A stretch of DNA of 64,000 nt from Cycas panzhihuaensis (Eukaryota > Cycadophyta), in NCBI GenBank assembly GCA_023213395.1, contig CM041465.1, positions 185,945,741-186,009,740 on the forward strand, in the 5' to 3' direction. A program made the translations under genes and the position numbers. This document shows, in pieces, positions 45,639-58,863 of the stretch. Position 1 is the stretch's first letter, and the number at the start of each line of letters is the position of its first letter. A model generated the notes under the pieces. That model saw only the letters and a program-made list of their open reading frames with translations, was not told where the DNA came from and did not search any database.

Positions 45639-47060
45639 AGATATTGAGTCCTCATAATGTTGAAGATGAGGATACTACTAGACATACTCATTAGATTTTT
45701 AACTTTCTTCAACTACATCACAATTGACCCATTGTACTAAATGCTCAGAAATAGTATGATTCTAAAGATAACACTAGTGGTTGGATATGATTTTATCAAG
45801 TGAGATTGTAAGAGTTTACTCCTCAAAGAGAATAGGTAAGGTGGTGTGGGGTGTAGCTTTTGCTTAGAGGTATCTTTTTTAGGCAAGAGACATGGAAGAC
45901 ATTATAGATATTGGTGTTCGAGGGGAGTTCAATTGTATAGGCAACTCCACCAAATTTGTGGAGGACTTTATAAGGGCTATAATAATGTGGGCTTAATTTA
46001 TTACCTTGATGTAACTTAAGAGACTATTGTTTGTAAGGCTAGAGGTAGAGGAATATTAGATCTCCAATAGAAAAGTTTCAATTAGACTGATGGCGATTAA
46101 TAAGTTGCTTTATACAATTTTAGGTGGAGGCCAGATTCTATCAAAGGGTATGGAGGATTTGGTCCATCTCTTGAAGCTTTTATTATACTAAGGATGTTTA
46201 AAAGTTTGTGGCTAAGGTATGGTAGGAAGAGGGGTAATAACCAAAGAGGCTAAAAAGGGGAACATACTGATGGTGAAATGGTGAGAGGAGTTATACCAAT
46301 ACTCTAGTAGGGAAAAGTAGGAGGTCTACTTAGCTTAGTGTTTTGAGGCAAAACAATGTAGATAGGCTTTTAGGGTTTTGTTCAAGACCTTAGATTATAC
46401 ATTTATTTACAGGTGGTAGGAATAACTCATGTTAAACAAGGTTTTGACAACCTTAAAGAGTTCTTACCAAAAGGAGTTGGTAAACTTGGGGTCTCAGTCA
46501 TAAACGATGGATGAAGGGAAGCCATGAAGGTAGAATATGAATTGAGCGTATAAGTGAATAAGATAAAAGGACATATATGAGGTGTGAACTGGGAGGAAGT
46601 ATGAATACTTGGTTAACCAGTCAATGACTATCTAAATACAATCAAACTTGACAAATGAAGGTAAGCCTATTATAAAGTCCATGCAAATATCCTACTACTT
46701 ACCTTATGGAATATTTAATAGTTGGAGTAGTCCAGAAAGGACTTTAGTATTGACTTTATTTTGCTGACATGTTTCATATTCTAATACGAAGGTAAATATG
46801 GTGGTCTTCATATGGGGCTAAAAGAAATCAACATAGATGCATTGATAAGTTTTATCGAACCTTGAGTGACCACTGAGGGGAGAGGAGTGGTATTTTGTTA
46901 AGATTCTAGTAATGAACGAGGAGGATGGGTGGACAAAGATATAATTTTGATAGACTAGATTATTATTAAAGGTTGACCAAACTTTATGGATAAAAATCTT
47001 TTTACTCTAGTTAGGGTAGTTAGGCTAGGCCTAGTTTTCAACCCATAATTCATCAAGCCA
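45639..47060 (-). pseudogene. Integrase and chromodomain-like tail, Chr-7
   Basis: Right to left: CQQNKVNTKV (zinc-binding Cys pair region, about 46780-46750), CMDFIIGLPSF (first catalytic Asp, about 46685-46650) and IVIDWLTKYSYF (about 46635-46600). Near the end, EHLVQWVNCDVVEE (about 45745-45700) resembles the L-V-x-W core of a chromodomain, which in chromoviruses steers integration to heterochromatin. Numerous stops. The integrase call is firm; the chromodomain call is moderate. Confidence 0.7.
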
Positions 47061-48420
47061 AAGGGGTTGGGGCTTAGTTATGACATGGAGGCTTAAGTTA
47101 GGAGTACTATTATTAGGGTGCAGATGTGAAAAGGTGTTCATGATTGTATTACCTTTTATTTTTTTATATAATATTATGAAGATAAAGACTTATAGGCAAT
47201 CAACCCATTTAGCCTACTCTTCGGATAAGATTGGCCGATCTAAGAGATTATGGAGGCTAGAATGATTTGTGAGAATGATGAATCTAGAACCTAAGAGTTA
47301 TTGATACCATTTGTCAATGGCATGAAGAATAACTTTCATCTCCTTTTGATAGGTGGAGCTCATGATCTTTTAATTTTTGGCTCTCGAATGCAATGGAATG
47401 AGAGTCTTGCATGAGGACCACACCCATGCTGAATCCAGAGGCATCACATTTAATTTAGAATGGTCAGTTGAAGTCAGGAGTGATGAGGACTAGGTTAAGG
47501 TCATGACAACTTTGAGATAAGAAAAACCAATATCAACATCTGGGGACCATTGTAAGGCATTTTTTAGGAGGAGATTAGTCAAGGTGATAATGAGGGTGGC
47601 CTAGTTATGTACAAAGTAACAATTGAATCCTATGAGGTTAAGGAATGCACGCAGTTAGGTAAGGGCAGTTGGTGTTGGCCAAGTTATAATAATAGATATT
47701 TTATTAGGATCCATGTATACCCCTTCTACTAATATGATATGCCCAAAGTATTGAAGTTCGAATTTCCTAAACTCGCACTTAGATAATTTTGCATAGAGTT
47801 AGTATTTTTGTAATGTTTTGATGACACGTTCTAGCTGCCATATGTGGTGGTCTAAATAAGTGTTAGAAATGAGAATATCATCAAAGAAGACTATGACGAA
47901 CTTTCAAAGATAAGGGCCAAATTTTTTTGTGCATGAGAGCTTGGAAGGTCATTGGAGCATTACAAAGGCCAAAGGGCATTACTCAAAACTCAAAATAGTC
48001 AAGATGTATCTAAAATATCATCTTATGGCAATCTTCAGAGGCAATCAGGATCTAGTAATAATTAGATTGAAGGTCTGACTTAGAGAAAATAAGCGTGTCA
48101 TAAATTTCATCTAACATGTTATCTATACATAGGGAGGGAAACTTATTTTTTATAGTAATTTTATTTAGTTCCATATAATCGATGCAAAGGTGGAAGAAGT
48201 CATCCTTCTTCCTAACCAAGATTATGGAGGTCGTGTAAGGGCTTTCGATTAATTATATTATGCCCATATCCATGATTTCAACAGTGAGTTTCTCAATTTT
48301 ATTTTTTTAAAAGTATGAATTACAGTGAGGCCTTAGGTTGATAGGGTCATAATTAGATTACAGGTCAATTTTATGATAAAAACCACAATCAGGTGGCATA
48401 GTGGCAGGTAGGGGGGTAAA
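47061..48420 (-). pseudogene. Reverse transcriptase and RNase H, Chr-7
   Basis: RT blocks: LVRKKDDFFHLCIDYMELNK (about 48220-48165), KSDLQSNYY-type (about 48080), VMPFGLCNAPMTFQ (about 47983-47940), and catalytic VFFDDILIS (about 47900-47870) with both Asp present. RNase H: CDASGFSMGVVLMQDSHS (about 47440-47390) retains the first catalytic Asp, unlike the gRNHs of Tat-1 and Tat-2. Stops and frameshifts throughout. Confidence 0.75.
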
Positions 48421-49080
48421 TACCTGCTCATATTGGGTGTTGACATTTTGGATATATGGGTGGATTTACAATTCAATTTGAATGTTGTTAAGGAAAACTA
48501 TATATTCGAGGTGAGATTGAAGATGATGTCTTATACATCCTAGTGAGACTGCTTGGTTAGGAGAGGACCGCATCCCATAGATTTTATGATTCTGACACAT
48601 TAGGTCCTTAAATGCAATGAAAGGACTTTTAGATAAGTTATTTGTATTGCCAGCCCCTAGGGTTTGTAACTATTGAATTCCCAATATAGCATCAAACCCT
48701 CTTATCGATAATGCATAGAAATCAAACATCAAAAGATAGTTGCCAATTTGGACCTAGAGGTTTTTAATAACACGAGTGCAGTGGAGCTTCTAATGCCCTA
48801 GTAGAGAGTAGGCAAAGCCAATTTTTAGTACTATATATAGGTTAAGTTAGTAGGTTATAGAGATATTAAGAAAATTGAGGGACATGCCACTGTCAATTAG
48901 GATTGAAATTAGAGTCTTATGGAGAATACCTCAAATGCGTAAGGGTTCAAGACAAGAAGTGGAGGAGACAACGAATAAGGATACTTTTAGGTGAGGGTCT
49001 AGGGTGGGATCTTCATAGGTTTCATCTTTAGCCTTAGGTTCAAAGTCAGAATCTAAAGATTTGTTAGGGGATAAGGATGG
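48421..49080 (-). pseudogene. Aspartic protease and pol start, Chr-7
   Basis: SILIDSGMSLNFLNI (about 48910-48870) is the L-I-D-S-G active site typical of chromovirus proteases, followed by a GFDAILGIQ-like second block (about 48695-48670). Upstream sequence to 49080 is unassigned and may be the gag-pol link. Confidence 0.65.
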
Positions 49081-51633
49081 GTCAATGGAAAAAACCATAC
49101 ATCGCATCTTGCAAATGTACCCATACCTAGAAGTCTACTCTTCTGGCCCAAAGGCTCTAAGGGAATATTTTGAAATGGTAGCTGGTTAACCCCCTCCCCC
49201 CCTCCAGGGTGGATGCGCTAGCTTCTTCTTGCTTCAACTACAACCCTTGCCATGGCCCTGCCCCCTGCCTCTTTGAATGCTACCACATCCTCTCTCTAAA
49301 AGGGTGCATCTATAACAATGATCATAGGTGCCCCTTCAAATGAGGAGGCCTCACAAAGTACACAAATCCCCCATATTGGGACAAGCATACCTCACCTCTA
49401 GATGAAAATCCCTCAACCGATTGTAACCCCCATTCCTCCACTTTCTTCCACCATACCTCTATGCCCACATCATCCATGGCAAGGAGGCTTAGCCCCCATT
49501 CGCCCACATCTACGTCATGCAGATGCATCCTTATACGTGTCTCTAAGGTATACCTCATAACCTTAAGGACATGGGGGTTCAAACCCCCTTCCTACCTATG
49601 GGGTGGATTCCCTCCACTCCTATGGTGTGGCCCCTCTAGTCCAGGGACCTTTTAGTTAGAATTCACTACCTCATCTTACCTCTCAAATCCCCTACTCTAG
49701 TCACTCATGGCCCCATCTTAAAGAGGACCTATACCCCTACATGTTTCACCTCACTATGATTTTGTCCCTCTGGGGGTATAAGCCCACATCCCACCCACTT
49801 ATGTTGTGCGTCTTTGACATGGGTCAAGGCCCTCTCGTCCACCTCGCTATGTGACATACCCCCATTCAGGGTTTGCCCCTTCCTACCAATCAGGAGGAGC
49901 TCCTTATGCCCCTTCCTCCTATGTTCCTTATCAATAAGGACATACTTCTTATGCATCTCCCTCTTACCCACCATATGCCAAAGATGGATACCTTTATTCA
50001 ACACCTACTTACCTTCCAATTGATCCACTAGCCCAACTAGGGATACACTCCTTCGTCAATTATCAATCAACCCCTTTATTTGTGGAGGCACTATCAACAA
50101 ACTTACCTCCTCACCCACCTAAAGTGCCTAAATTTAATGGCACTTCCTCCCAAGATCACATAGATCATGTAAGGGCATTCGTCATGGCATGCATAGATTA
50201 TTGGGCATAGGACCACATACTCATGAATTTATTCCCTAGGTCACTTCAAGGAGATGTATTAAAGTGGTTCTATCATCTCCTGGCCCACTCTGTCTCCACA
50301 TGCCAACAGCTAGTTAACACCTTTGTTAACTATTTTGATGTAGCAAGGCCTTTCGAAAGTGGGGTTAAGGTCCTTCTTTTACTCAAGCAAGGCCATAAAG
50401 AATTGAATTATGACTTTATCAAACTTTTCCATGACCTTTTCTACTCTTCTAAGGCCACATTACCAGAAGAGTTGAAGAGGGACATCTTTGTGAATATATT
50501 GGATCTCGAAGTATATGCAGAGTTGCTTAAAATAAGGGTGACCTCTTATGAATCTGCCATATCCAAGTGCTTAGCATTGGAATCTATTGAGATCCAAGCT
50601 AGTCTAAAAATAATTCCCAAATATACACAATGTTGTGAGGCACTGCTTCCTCCATGTGACTAGAAGGGACCACAATAGCTCTATAGGCCTTCTATTGATA
50701 TAATTAATAAGACCCTAAACCCTCTCACTTCTATCATTCACTCTTTTGAGTAGATGATAAGGGATCTAAAGTTACAATAGGATTAACCTATAACTGGGCC
50801 ACACTTCTCAATAAGGATATCATCAAGTTCTCCAAATTGCCCAAACCCTACCACCTAAGAATGAAGGCATCCAAACCTCACAAGGGAAGAGGATAAGGCC
50901 TCCTCTTGAGAAGAAGTAGTATATGGTCCATGGCGAGTGCAGCCATGATGATTTGAGGTGTTGGACTTAACATCCTAAACTTGCACTACCTCATAACTTC
51001 CCATCCTAAGGCACCTCTAAAACTAATTTAGAGCAACTAATCCATCAAGATCTATTTCCCAACTATAAGGAACAAGATTAGGGGACACAATAATAAAACT
51101 GACAAGGGAGGGGACAAACCCAACCTTAATGGAGAGGGACCCCTCCTAACCCATCTAGTTAACCTAAAGGCAAGGGATTAGCTGATCCCTCTAGTCCCAC
51201 AAGCCCTATGGCTGAAAGCTCCTCTTCTTTCCCTAATGTTAAGGGCAAACAAGTCATCTATATATTAGAGACCAACCAAGTCTACCTAGTCACCTGCACG
51301 CAAGCGGCTAAGAAAGCTAGAGAGGCTTCTACTTCCCAACAACCCCATAGGGATCCTTCCTCCATGGAGATCCCTATTGTCCCTAAGACCATACCAGTCC
51401 ATCTAGGACGACATGATTTTAGGAGGGTTATTCCCTAACTAACTATAAAGGGGAAGGCTTTCTCTATTATTGAGGAGGTCCATATAGTATCTACAAGAAT
51501 GTCCATGATGAATATCTTGTAAGCCTTCCCTAAGTAATGAGCTCTTCTCCTTGAGACCCTTGGACAAAAGGATGCCTCCATCCACTTTGTAGCCACCACA
51601 TCACTTGGACCACTAGTCATTGAAAGAAGTTAA
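49080..51633 (+). pseudogene. gag: Tat-4: gag and protease start of a fourth Tat-type element
   Basis: + strand copy. Pro/Tyr/Ser-rich N-terminal region (49190-50100), capsid with PPKVPKFNGTSSQD (about 50110-50150), then an open 146-codon block from 50223 (NLFPRSLQGDVLKWFYHLL, LPEELKRDIFVNILDLEVYA) matching Tat-2 gag. Protease start at 51208-51438 (VYLVTCTQAAKKA, GRHDFRRV). It ends at 51633, where Cop-8 inserted, before the active site. The left junction with Chr-7 near 49080 is approximate. Capsid stops at positions where Tat-2 has coding residues, and vice versa, show independent decay. Confidence 0.75.
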
Positions 51634-51932
51634 TGTATTAAGGTTATTTGTGTAGATTAATTATGTGACCTTAGGATATATTATTATCATTAGTCTCTTA
51701 ATGAAATGCACTTTATGTGCATTTAGATGTAATTTTGGGTTCATGTCATTAGTCAGGAAAATCCTAACCCTAATGATCACCCTCAATAATAAAAGGTAAA
51801 ATCTCAAGGAGGGAGTCATTATTCATTCTCACCTCCAAGCTTGCTCTCATATCTTGTTTCATTTTCTTTTTCATTCTCCATTGTCATTATGTGTATGTGA
51901 GTGATTTATCTTCTAGATCCATCCTTCCTTCA
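51634..51932 (+). repeat. 5' LTR of Cop-8
   Basis: Starts TGTATTAAGG, ends CTTCCTTCA, and is followed two bases later by the primer site. The candidate target duplication on the left is GTTAA (51629-51633). Confidence 0.7.
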
Positions 51933-51934
51933 TG

Positions 51935-51950
51935 TGGTATCAGAGCCACA
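51935..51950 (+). other. Primer binding site for tRNA-iMet, Cop-8
   Basis: TGGTATCAGAGCCACA contains the exact plant initiator tRNA primer site TGGTATCAGAGC. Confidence 0.85.
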
Positions 51951-53940
51951 AGGGGATCTATTCACTCCATTCCACTTGCATGGAGTCATTTTGCCTCTCC
52001 TTCACCTTTAATGTGAAGTATTAAGAGTGCATTCATTATTTTTTTAACATCTTGAGAGCTTAAAATTATAGTATTTTGTATGTTGCTACTTTCTCTATGC
52101 GTGTAGAAATTCATAGGTGAAGAATACAGGCTTTTGAAGCCGTTCAGCTACCGGAACAGTCCCGAAAGCATTAAAGGCCTAAATTTTCATTAAATATTTG
52201 ACCATCTCAGAATTTGATGAAATTTGGCATGAAAGGTCTCCTTGACTAGAGGATCATTTTTGTCTTCTATAGAAACTTCATATTCAACTTAAAATAGTGA
52301 GTTTTGGCTGTGACAAAAGGGTAAATTTTATGGATAAGTTATTTAAAACACTTTTCCTAATGAAATCCTTTAATTATAAGATGAAGATATGAAATTTTTA
52401 TTAAGGGATCTAGTAGATTGATGTCTTAAGATAAGTTTAAGATAAATCTCATCAAATTTCATCCACTGGTTAGTGAGATCTATGCAGTTTTCTCGTAGTT
52501 GTTGATTTTGCCTACTCAACCCCACAAAGGACCAGGCAAGGGCATTTCGAGTAATGTTTTGGAAGATTTTATAGATGGTGAAGAAGAGAAAGTTAATGTA
52601 CATGTCAAAATGTAACTTTTAATATATTGAAGTTCAGATTCTGAGATAGTTGATCCGGAAGGATTTTGCTTTGGTGTTTTTTCGGGCAAAAAAAATTTTG
52701 TGCCTTTTCAGAAATCTGACTTCATAACCCTATCAGAAACGATATTTTGAGCACTTTTTCCTTCTATCATAAATTTAGATTTCATCATTTAGGCCTTCAT
52801 ATTTATAATTTTTGAAAATTTGCCCATTTATCATTATTTGTAAATTTTATGAAAAAATCACAAAATAGGGCAAAATAGTATGCATATTGATTTTAAAAAA
52901 TTATTATTTTAGTGACAAGTTGATCCAGTTTTTAGCTCATTATGGCTTTTATATCAAAACTTTAAAAATCATATTTAGAAACATTATACTAAAGTAAAGG
53001 AAACCTTGGATCGGAAGCAACATCTAGTTCCCCTACTAAATCTAGCATGCTTTTTCTATTTGCACACATAGCATAAAGAATCACAAAAGCAGCAACAACA
53101 ATAAAGCATCACAAAAGCAACAATAACAATAAAGCATCACAAAAGCAGCACCAATAACAAAGCAAGCACGAAAAGTAAGCAAGCACATTTGGGAACTTTC
53201 CATTTCAGTTTTCAGTTATACGGAAACATCTTACACTATTCCTAAAAGGAATCTCATCCGTATGATCTATACTGCCAATTCTTGACTTGTGCGCACACTC
53301 ACCTTGGTTGAAATAGACCAAGGTTGGCCAAAGTCCAAGTCCTAAAGGAGGTGTGAGTTTCATACTGGGTCTAGTCTTAACTGGAATAGTGGTGGAGGGA
53401 CAGGTTAGCCATACCTACAGCCTCCAATCAGGGATAATCTTGATAATCACCTGGGAAAACTAAAAACCTTAATATAGGATTAAAATTAACCCGGTCCAAT
53501 ATCTATCATAGCCGTGGGATACGTAGTACCATTTCACTCTTCGGATGACATATATAGTTGCTCATTGGTGAACTGGGTAAGGACTGGAAGTCCCTAGGCT
53601 CCATTGTGACTTGGATTTTATCACCAAGAGTAGGTGCGGGTGAAGGCCCTAATCATATACTAGAAGCCTTAGGCATCGAAACCTCACCTACATTTAGACA
53701 TAAGTGAGAGGTTAGTGGCATGACATATTACCACTCTTTGCCAGCTCTACATTAGGCCTCATTCTTACATCATTGCTTATATTCATTTTTTATAATTACT
53801 AAAAAATACTTAATCATTGCTTACTTCTCATTATAACAATCATTTCTACATCCCTGCTGCACTAGGTATACTAGCCACATGTGTTAGTGACACATACTTC
53901 TATCATCTCTTCTACTTTTTCATCATCACCGTGTCATCTC
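51951..53940 (+). other. Cop-8 leader, about 2 kb, no gene recognised
   Basis: Long untranslated region or further nested sequence between primer site and gag. AT-rich to 53060; a short tandem repeat at 53075-53160. A 77-codon antisense frame (52603-52370) is unrecognised. A leader this long is unusual for copia elements. Confidence 0.45.
53075..53160 (+). repeat. Tandem repeat, three units of about 28-30 bp
   Basis: Units of the form (A)AGCATCACAAAAGCARCA followed by ACAATAAC-like bases, imperfectly repeated. Confidence 0.8.
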
Positions 53941-55022
53941 AATTCAGGTAGAATGTTAACTATATATTGAAAGGCAAAGAAAATTGGGATATATGGTACA
54001 TTGGAATTAAAAATGTTGCAAAGTATAAAGGCCTTTAGAGAGCCCACTTGTAACCTACACCCAGCATACCAACAACGACTACAACAACTGCTTCTAGTGG
54101 ATCTGGCCCAACAACTCCTACAGATGCTGCAGCCAAACTACAATGGGAGATAGATGATGAAAAGATTCGTGCAGGAATTCTATTGGTTGTTGATCACTCA
54201 TTGTACAACTTGATAAATGAAGAGGAACGTGATACAACTTGGAAGGTCCTAGAAGTTCTCAGAAAGAACTTTGATATAAAGTTAGATTTAGAATTTGTTC
54301 ATCTTGTTTTGAAAATGAATAAATTAAAAATACAGAAGGGACAAGCTCATAAGATAATAAATCTCCTTCAACCAATCAAACAGGCAATTAACAAAGTCTT
54401 TAAGACCCAATACATCACTTGGGCATTTTTGATCCTGTCATGTTTACATGTCCCCGATCATAAAAATTTGCTTGAAAGTCTTCAATCTAGTGGAACATTG
54501 AAGACACTCAACTTTAAAGTATTTGCTGATAAGTTCATAGAATTTGATAAGACCTTTGATACAAACTTTGTAGCCTCTAACTCTCTTCCAGATGCAGCCC
54601 TTGAGGTAGAAGAAGAAGTTTGCTACACAAAAATCAAAGTCCCTCTCATGGCAGAGGAAATAACCAAGCAAGAAGAAGAGGAAAAAATATGGAAAATCGT
54701 CGACAAGGTCAATCAAATCCTTAATCACAACCTTGACAGTTTCAAGGCCAAGGGCCACCTTAACAAAGAGTAAAAAAGTCAGGCCAAACTAGTACTTCTT
54801 CAGGGACTGGTAATCAAACTATTATATGTGATCAGTGTAATCGTAAAAAACACTTAGCAAAAGATTACATAACTGCCACTTATAAGTTGGCCAAGTTCCA
54901 ACCAAAACATGGAGCTCACAATGTTGAAGAAACTTGTGAAGAATCCTTTAGTGGTGTAGGTTTTGTACAAGCACACATTCAAAGAATTGATGGATCTTCA
55001 GCATCAAATGCCATTGACCAAC
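53941..55022 (+). pseudogene. gag: Copia gag relic with degenerate zinc knuckle, Cop-8
   Basis: N-terminal IWYIGIKNVAKYKGL (about 53990-54040) matches the copia Gag start in which a Trp-rich block is followed by K-Y-x-L. A 196-codon open stretch (54183-54773) follows, with WKVLEVLRKNFD and helical residues of the UBN2-type gag fold. After a stop at 54771 and a frame change, C-D-Q-C-N-R-K-K-H-L-A-K-D-Y (about 54829-54870) is a CCHC zinc knuckle whose last Cys is Tyr. Coding ends at 55022, where Tat-3 begins. Confidence 0.7.
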
Positions 55023-57564
55023 TGGACGCGCTGCTACGGGATAACTACCTAACTGATAGGCGTGGGAGGAGTAAGTGATGAAATGATAGAAAGTGGAACC
55101 TAAAATGCGGGTAACTACCACGCAGAGCGCCCGTCTTGTGGGAGCCGAGTTCGGGATCCGCAATGGAGTATGGCTACTATTGGGTGACCCTTCACCACCT
55201 TGAGCAAGGGGTGAAGGTCGTGGGAACGAACTGAGTTGGCACAGGAGTAGGAACCTCCCACCCTTGGGTGGCGGAAGGAGAAAGAAGGAACCTAATAGAG
55301 ATAGGCCAAGAGCAAACCTATGCAACCTAACCGGGTATACGAGCGATGCGGGAAGCAAGGCGCTCGTGCGGTTAAGGAGAAGGAAGGAAAGGTAAGGACA
55401 AAGAAAACTCTTACAATCTTTCCTACGGATAATAAAGGATGCATGCAATAAGGCAAACAAATCGCAAACAAATACAAAAGCAATTTCCCCTTTTAATCTT
55501 TCAATGTTCTAATTACTAAGAAAAGAATAAAAGGAAGAACAAGGGTAGCGAAGAGGAAGGAAGCGTGCACACAGGCCAAGGCGTCTTGAGATGACGTAGC
55601 CTCTACGAGGAGCACCCAACCACTCCGCGCGACGTACCGGATGCGGGATGTAGCGGCGGGCGAAAAAGGGGCTTCCTTACCTTCCCCGGGAAAGTAAATG
55701 CGATACCAAAGGAAGGAAAGGAACGCTAACTAGTAAATGAGATAGCATAAAACATGATACATACAAGGAGCACTTACCAGTAGAGAGGCCAACGGGCAAC
55801 GTTCTCCGCGCGTCTCGAGTACCTGCAAGCAACAAGGGTCTCCCTCTTCCCGAAGGAAGAACACTAACATGCAACACAAAGATCTAACAATATATGTCTA
55901 GCAACATAAACAAGAGTCTAAATATACATGCGTTAGTGTTAGTCCAATAAGGAAAATACCAAAGGAAAGTGATCCAAATGAAAGGAAACAACAAGGCAAG
56001 CCTCGGAGTGGCCCACTTCTCGCAAACGGTGCCCCAACCTCCCCCTAGGAGCCACAAGGCAGCGAGGAGAAAGTCAATAACCAAGGCTAGAAAATGGCTG
56101 GAAAAGGGGGCAAGAGAGACCCAAAGATATCCACGGGGAACTAGGATGCTACGGGGAGCAAACTGGGTGATCGGGGAGCAAGGGTGAAGCAAGAACCCGT
56201 GGTTGGGGCCTATGGATGGCACCCAAACCTGAACAAAGGGTCCCAAATCAGCGTTGCAACTTGTGACAGCGCTGGTTTGGGCAACCAAAGGGAGCCTTCA
56301 AACCCTTGTTTACAACCCAAGAGTAGCACGGGACGAGAGGGAGGCTTTAGAGGGTTTGGGCCGCTTAGGGAGCATGGAAGGTGGTACGGAATCCACCCAG
56401 CTCCTCTCCAAAACCTATGCAACCCCTCAACGCCGCTGCCTTGGACAGCAAACGCAGGCAAGAAGCATAGGGAGAGTGGTACAGTAGTCCTCAAAAGGGA
56501 GGAAAACTAACTCTCAAGAAACAAGTAGGAACAAATAAGCTGAAGCATAAATATCACAAAAAGACAAATACAAAATGAAGAGTACCTGGGAAGGGGAGGC
56601 AAGGGATTTGCCTTAGCCAAAGAACAGCGAAGAAGGGTTGGAAAAATAGCCCAGATCTGGAGTGGAGCAGGCTAGGGACCCTGCTACAGAGACGGGACGG
56701 GAAAACACCTGCAAACGGGGAACTCGTGGACTGCCTGGGTAGAAACCAGCTGGAAACCGCTTCAAAGGAGCCCTCTCCAAGGCGTTTGAGGGGCTGAGAG
56801 AATGTCTCAGCCAAGCCAAAGGAGAGCTGGGCGCTGTATGAAGAGTGCAGATCCAGTTGCAGCAGCAAACAGCAGAGAAGAGCAGAGCAGGAGAGTGTTT
56901 TTCTTGAGAGCAACTCCAAAAGTGAGCAAAAAGATCCCAAAAATGAGTCAAAAATGGTTTAAGTACTCAAGCAAAACCCTAAAGCGAGCGATTAGGGCGC
57001 GGCTGGAAGAGAAATAAAGCGCGAGCCACGTGGCAGTTTCGCAATAAATATGAAATTGCCACGGCGGGTTTTAAAACAATCGAGACAAGATCTGCGAAAA
57101 ATCAAGCATGCGCACCTAGGGCTGAAAATGGGGTCCACCAACCACCGAGTTGAGGCGGGGCAAAGAAAAAAGCCGACATAACGCTAAAACACCCACCCGG
57201 GAGCAAACAAGCCGACAAAACGAGTCCAAAGGAGCAAAAATAGGGCTCGAGTGGGGGTGGAAAGTTGACCAAATGATGACAGGTCATCACACGGGTGGAG
57301 GTGGCGCAAACCTAGTGGATCCTGGAGCGAGGAGGCGGACACGGGAAATGTCGGCCACCTGGTGCCACACTTGCTGGGAGTGTACCCCTGCTATAATCGT
57401 CATAGGCTAGCATAGGTGTGGACGACTACAAGGCCGCCCACAAAGTCATACATATGCAGATACACAAGCAAACATCCAGTAAAAGAAAGCGATGGTAATG
57501 CGAGAGACATACCTGCACTTACCTGAGTCGGTGATTCCGTATCCATTAACCGGGCCGGAAATCG
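55023..57564 (-). repeat. 3' LTR of Tat-3
   Basis: Starts TGGACGCGCTGCTACGGG on the + strand (Tat-2: TGGAATCGCATCTACGGG). The right end is set by alignment to the polypurine region, CCAAGGGGCGA on the - strand at about 57575-57565. The LTR contains AAAACCCTAAA (56973-56983) and TTAGGG (56992-56997), the telobox pair, but no clear TATA. An inverted repeat GTGGCAGTTTC / GAAATTGCCAC occurs near 57030-57063. Open frames here have no family. Confidence 0.75.
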
Positions 57565-57699
57565 CCCCTTGGCGTGAGCCTCGCTCGGAAGCTCGGTGTG
57601 ATGGCGAATCTTGGCAACACAACCGCCGAGTACATGTGTATAGATATATCAATCAAGATCGTAATAAGAGGGCAAGGGTGCCATGAGTGTCGTGGCGGG

Positions 57700-58350
57700 G
57701 ATGCGTGGATACGAAAGTGGCGGTGGAGACAACATAGGGGTCACTATGGGCCACCAGGGAACCGACTGAAGAACGAGACAGTGAGGGGCCGCCCACCACA
57801 AAGGATGCAAAGGAACATGCATAGCTAAATAAAGAACAAATAGTGGGTACCATAGTTTTACCTCATTAGTAACCCGATTTCGGAGGTGCGAGCGGATCAT
57901 GGCAGTGTGACGACACAGGGCTTGGGCGATGGGAAGGCCAGGCAAACCTCAGGGACGGTCAGCAAGAAGGGAGAGGCGGCGCTCAAGGATGAGGCGAACG
58001 AGGCTATCTGCCTCAGCGTTGAGGGCCTGAGGGATATGCTGGATATCAACAGAAGAAAAGCGGGCCAGGAGGGATATGGCGGCGGAAGCGAGAGTCCTCA
58101 AATGAGGGCATCGCACCTGGTAAACCTGGGTGAGATGGGACACCACAACTTGAGAGTCACAAAACAAAACGATGGATCCGTGATGGAAACAGAGAGCATC
58201 AGTAAGGGCTTCGATACCGTATACTCGACCGTTGTTCGTAGCCTCCGGGAGGAAGATCCCGAGCGGAGGAGATCATGTCGAAGGGTCATGAGGATCCATG
58301 CGGTGAAGGTCAGATTACCGCGGCTTGGCCGTCGGTAAAGATGTGTATGG
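57700..58350 (-). pseudogene. Archaeal-type RNase H (aRNH), Tat-3
   Basis: Retains the first catalytic Asp (IFTDG, about 58345-58325), followed by a 1-base deletion relative to Tat-2. Later FCDSQVVVSHLTQVYQVRCP (58165-58105) with the catalytic Asp, and IPQALNAEADSLVRLILERR (about 58040-57980), where the A-D-S Asp is the fourth acidic residue. Together with Tat-2 it shows that the ancestral aRNH had D, E, D, D positions. Inactivated by indels. Confidence 0.8.
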
Positions 58351-58863
58351 ACATCGGCGACACAAAATCTAAGCAATCGATGGGTGATGAAAGCGACGCA
58401 CAACAAGTCGGTGAGAAAAAGTAGTGAAGGGTAGGAGGACCTAGCAATGAGGTAACCCAAGGTGAGAGCAAACAATCCGATCGCCGACAGAGAGCGGTCG
58501 GAAGGGAAAAAACCCCTTGGAGTGCCAAAAGGTCGCCTTTAGAAAGCGAAACATGCCCCTGAGTGGGGGGGCATTCCTTTTGGGGACTCCAAGAGCAAGA
58601 AAGGATCATGAAATGAGTCCAGGACGGTGAAACGAGCCAAACGAGTATAAACTCGGGCAGAACGGAGTAGCGCAAAAGCGATGCGAGGGCCCCAGCAAAA
58701 CGCGATGATGATGCACCATAAATGCCCTTGCAGGGGAGGGCAAAAGGGCATCAACATAGCGCCGATTGACGACAGGGCGAGGCAAAGGTAATGTCGAGAA
58801 CAGCGAGACGGTCTCAACGACCACGCGAGACCAAAACAGAGGAAGTGCTGTTGGGGCCCGCTT

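Larger units (their letters stand above)
43823..49080 (-). mobile_element. Chr-7: decayed chromovirus-like Ty3/gypsy element
   Basis: From right to left on the - strand: protease, RT, RNase H, integrase, a chromodomain-like tail, polypurine tract and 3' LTR. The left end is taken as TGCAG at 43823, shared with the fragment at 17905. The gag and 5' LTR are missing at the junction with Tat-4. Very old: stops in every domain. Family type is inferred from RT, integrase and tail motifs. Confidence 0.75.
51634..55022 (+). mobile_element. Cop-8: Ty1/copia element, 5' part, interrupted by Tat-3
   Basis: A 299-bp LTR, a primer site of iMet type and a gag relic in the copia order, inserted in Tat-4 and itself interrupted by Tat-3 at 55023. 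Pol is to the right, outside the window. Confidence 0.8.

Noticed and set aside
56184-58338. Multiple overlapping 60-150-codon frames in the Tat-3 LTR and aRNH region
   Set aside because: High-CG sequence gives chance open frames on both strands; only the aRNH frame (57949-58167) matches a protein seen in the other copies.
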